DNA of 5,640 nucleotides from Microcaldota archaeon (GTDB lineage: Archaea > Micrarchaeota > Micrarchaeia > Anstonellales > Bilamarchaeaceae): the NCBI GenBank assembly GCA_030666035.1, contig DAOUYQ010000062.1, positions 1 to 5,640 on the forward strand, in the 5' to 3' direction. Under the pieces are notes generated by a model. The model was not told the DNA's origin. It saw nothing but the letters and a program-made list of their open reading frames with translations, and did no database searches. Below, one piece after another: positions 5,398-5,640 of the stretch. The position numbers and the translations under genes were made by a program. Numbering within the stretch: position 1 is the stretch's first letter; every line of letters begins with the position of its first letter.

Positions 5398-5640
5398 TTA
5401 CCCCTTGCCGGTTATGAATTTGGTCACTGCATTTACAAATGCGATTGTCAATGTCATAGAAAGGGCAGGGAGGAATAACCCTACCAGGGAAATTTGTGCA
5501 ATTCTATCCAGGAACGGGATAAGTGCGGCAAAAGAAAGTGGCTGGAAAATGGGCAGGAACCAGGAAGAGAAATAGGTGTCTATCTTGGAACTGGCGGTAC
5601 CCAATGCCTCATTTATGCTGTTGAAGTAATTGGTTTCCTC
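5398..5640 (-). CDS. C-terminal fragment of a fifth VirB6/TrbL-like paralogue, cut by the window edge
   Basis: The frame is open to the right edge, giving the last 80 residues before TAA. A TTG at 5602-5604 is in frame but is unlikely to be the start, because coding continues past it. Visible residue 48 onward is hydrophobic and contains FLP at 56-58 and K74. The 16-residue Pro-to-Lys distance is identical to that in the 402-aa (P371/K387) and 373-aa (P342/K358) proteins. The fragment stops at ITGKG and lacks the conserved tail ending in MI or LI found in the other four. The key central block lies outside the window, so membership rests on this tail alignment, hydrophobicity and operon position. 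One base separates its stop from the next ATG. Confidence 0.65.
   Translation of the reverse strand, partial: EETNYFNSINEALGTASSKIDTYFSSWFLPIFQPLSFAALIPFLDRIAQISLVGLFLPALSMTLTIAFVNAVTKFITGKG

Noticed and set aside
738..5640. TadC/ArlJ-type pilus platform proteins or ordinary transporters
   Set aside because: The helix pattern, signal peptides with long exterior regions, and the L-R-x-F-x-x-T-R block do not fit the TadC/ArlJ layout, and no transporter motif such as a Walker box or substrate signature is present.

Overview
The window most likely comes from an archaeon, plausibly one of the small-genome (DPANN-type) lineages. The gene junctions carry Shine-Dalgarno sequences that match the archaeal 16S 3' end (GAGGTG, GAGG). 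Isoleucine ATA and arginine AGG codons are used freely, and no bacterial-style promoter is visible. The lineage is an inference; no rRNA or marker gene is present.

Layout. Positions 1-399 (+) hold the 3' part, or possibly all, of an unrecognised charged soluble protein. Positions 400-737 have no protein gene but are dense in strong RNA-type hairpins, above all a 69-nt hairpin at 471-539 and a 16-bp inverted repeat closing 598-684. This stretch is bracketed by a perfect 28-bp direct repeat (353-380 and 699-726). The left copy is the end of the + strand gene. The right copy continues in the same reading frame with two synonymous changes and a different last four codons. That is the pattern expected when a small element inserts into a gene's 3' end and restores it.

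Positions 738-5640 (-) form one tightly packed operon, read right to left, of five tandem polytopic membrane proteins. Four are complete (419, 402, 373 and 347 aa) and one is a C-terminal fragment running off the right edge. Although very divergent, the four complete proteins share a K-x-E motif at the start of TM2, a G-x3-[RK]-x4-[TS]-R-x17-P block with identical spacing, and a similar C-terminal tail ending in MI or LI. The central block and the predicted topology (N-terminus outside, large exterior loops, positively charged C-terminus inside) resemble VirB6/TrbL channel proteins of type IV secretion and conjugation. The crenarchaeal DNA importer CedA has been compared with the same family.

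Working together (inference): the five proteins look like subunits of one inner-membrane channel. They could be non-identical paralogues, as in the multi-VirB6 systems of Rickettsiales, serving DNA or protein transfer. No ATPase, relaxase or pilin is visible here, so the assignment rests on the membrane subunits alone. The operon promoter and any energising ATPase would lie beyond 5640.
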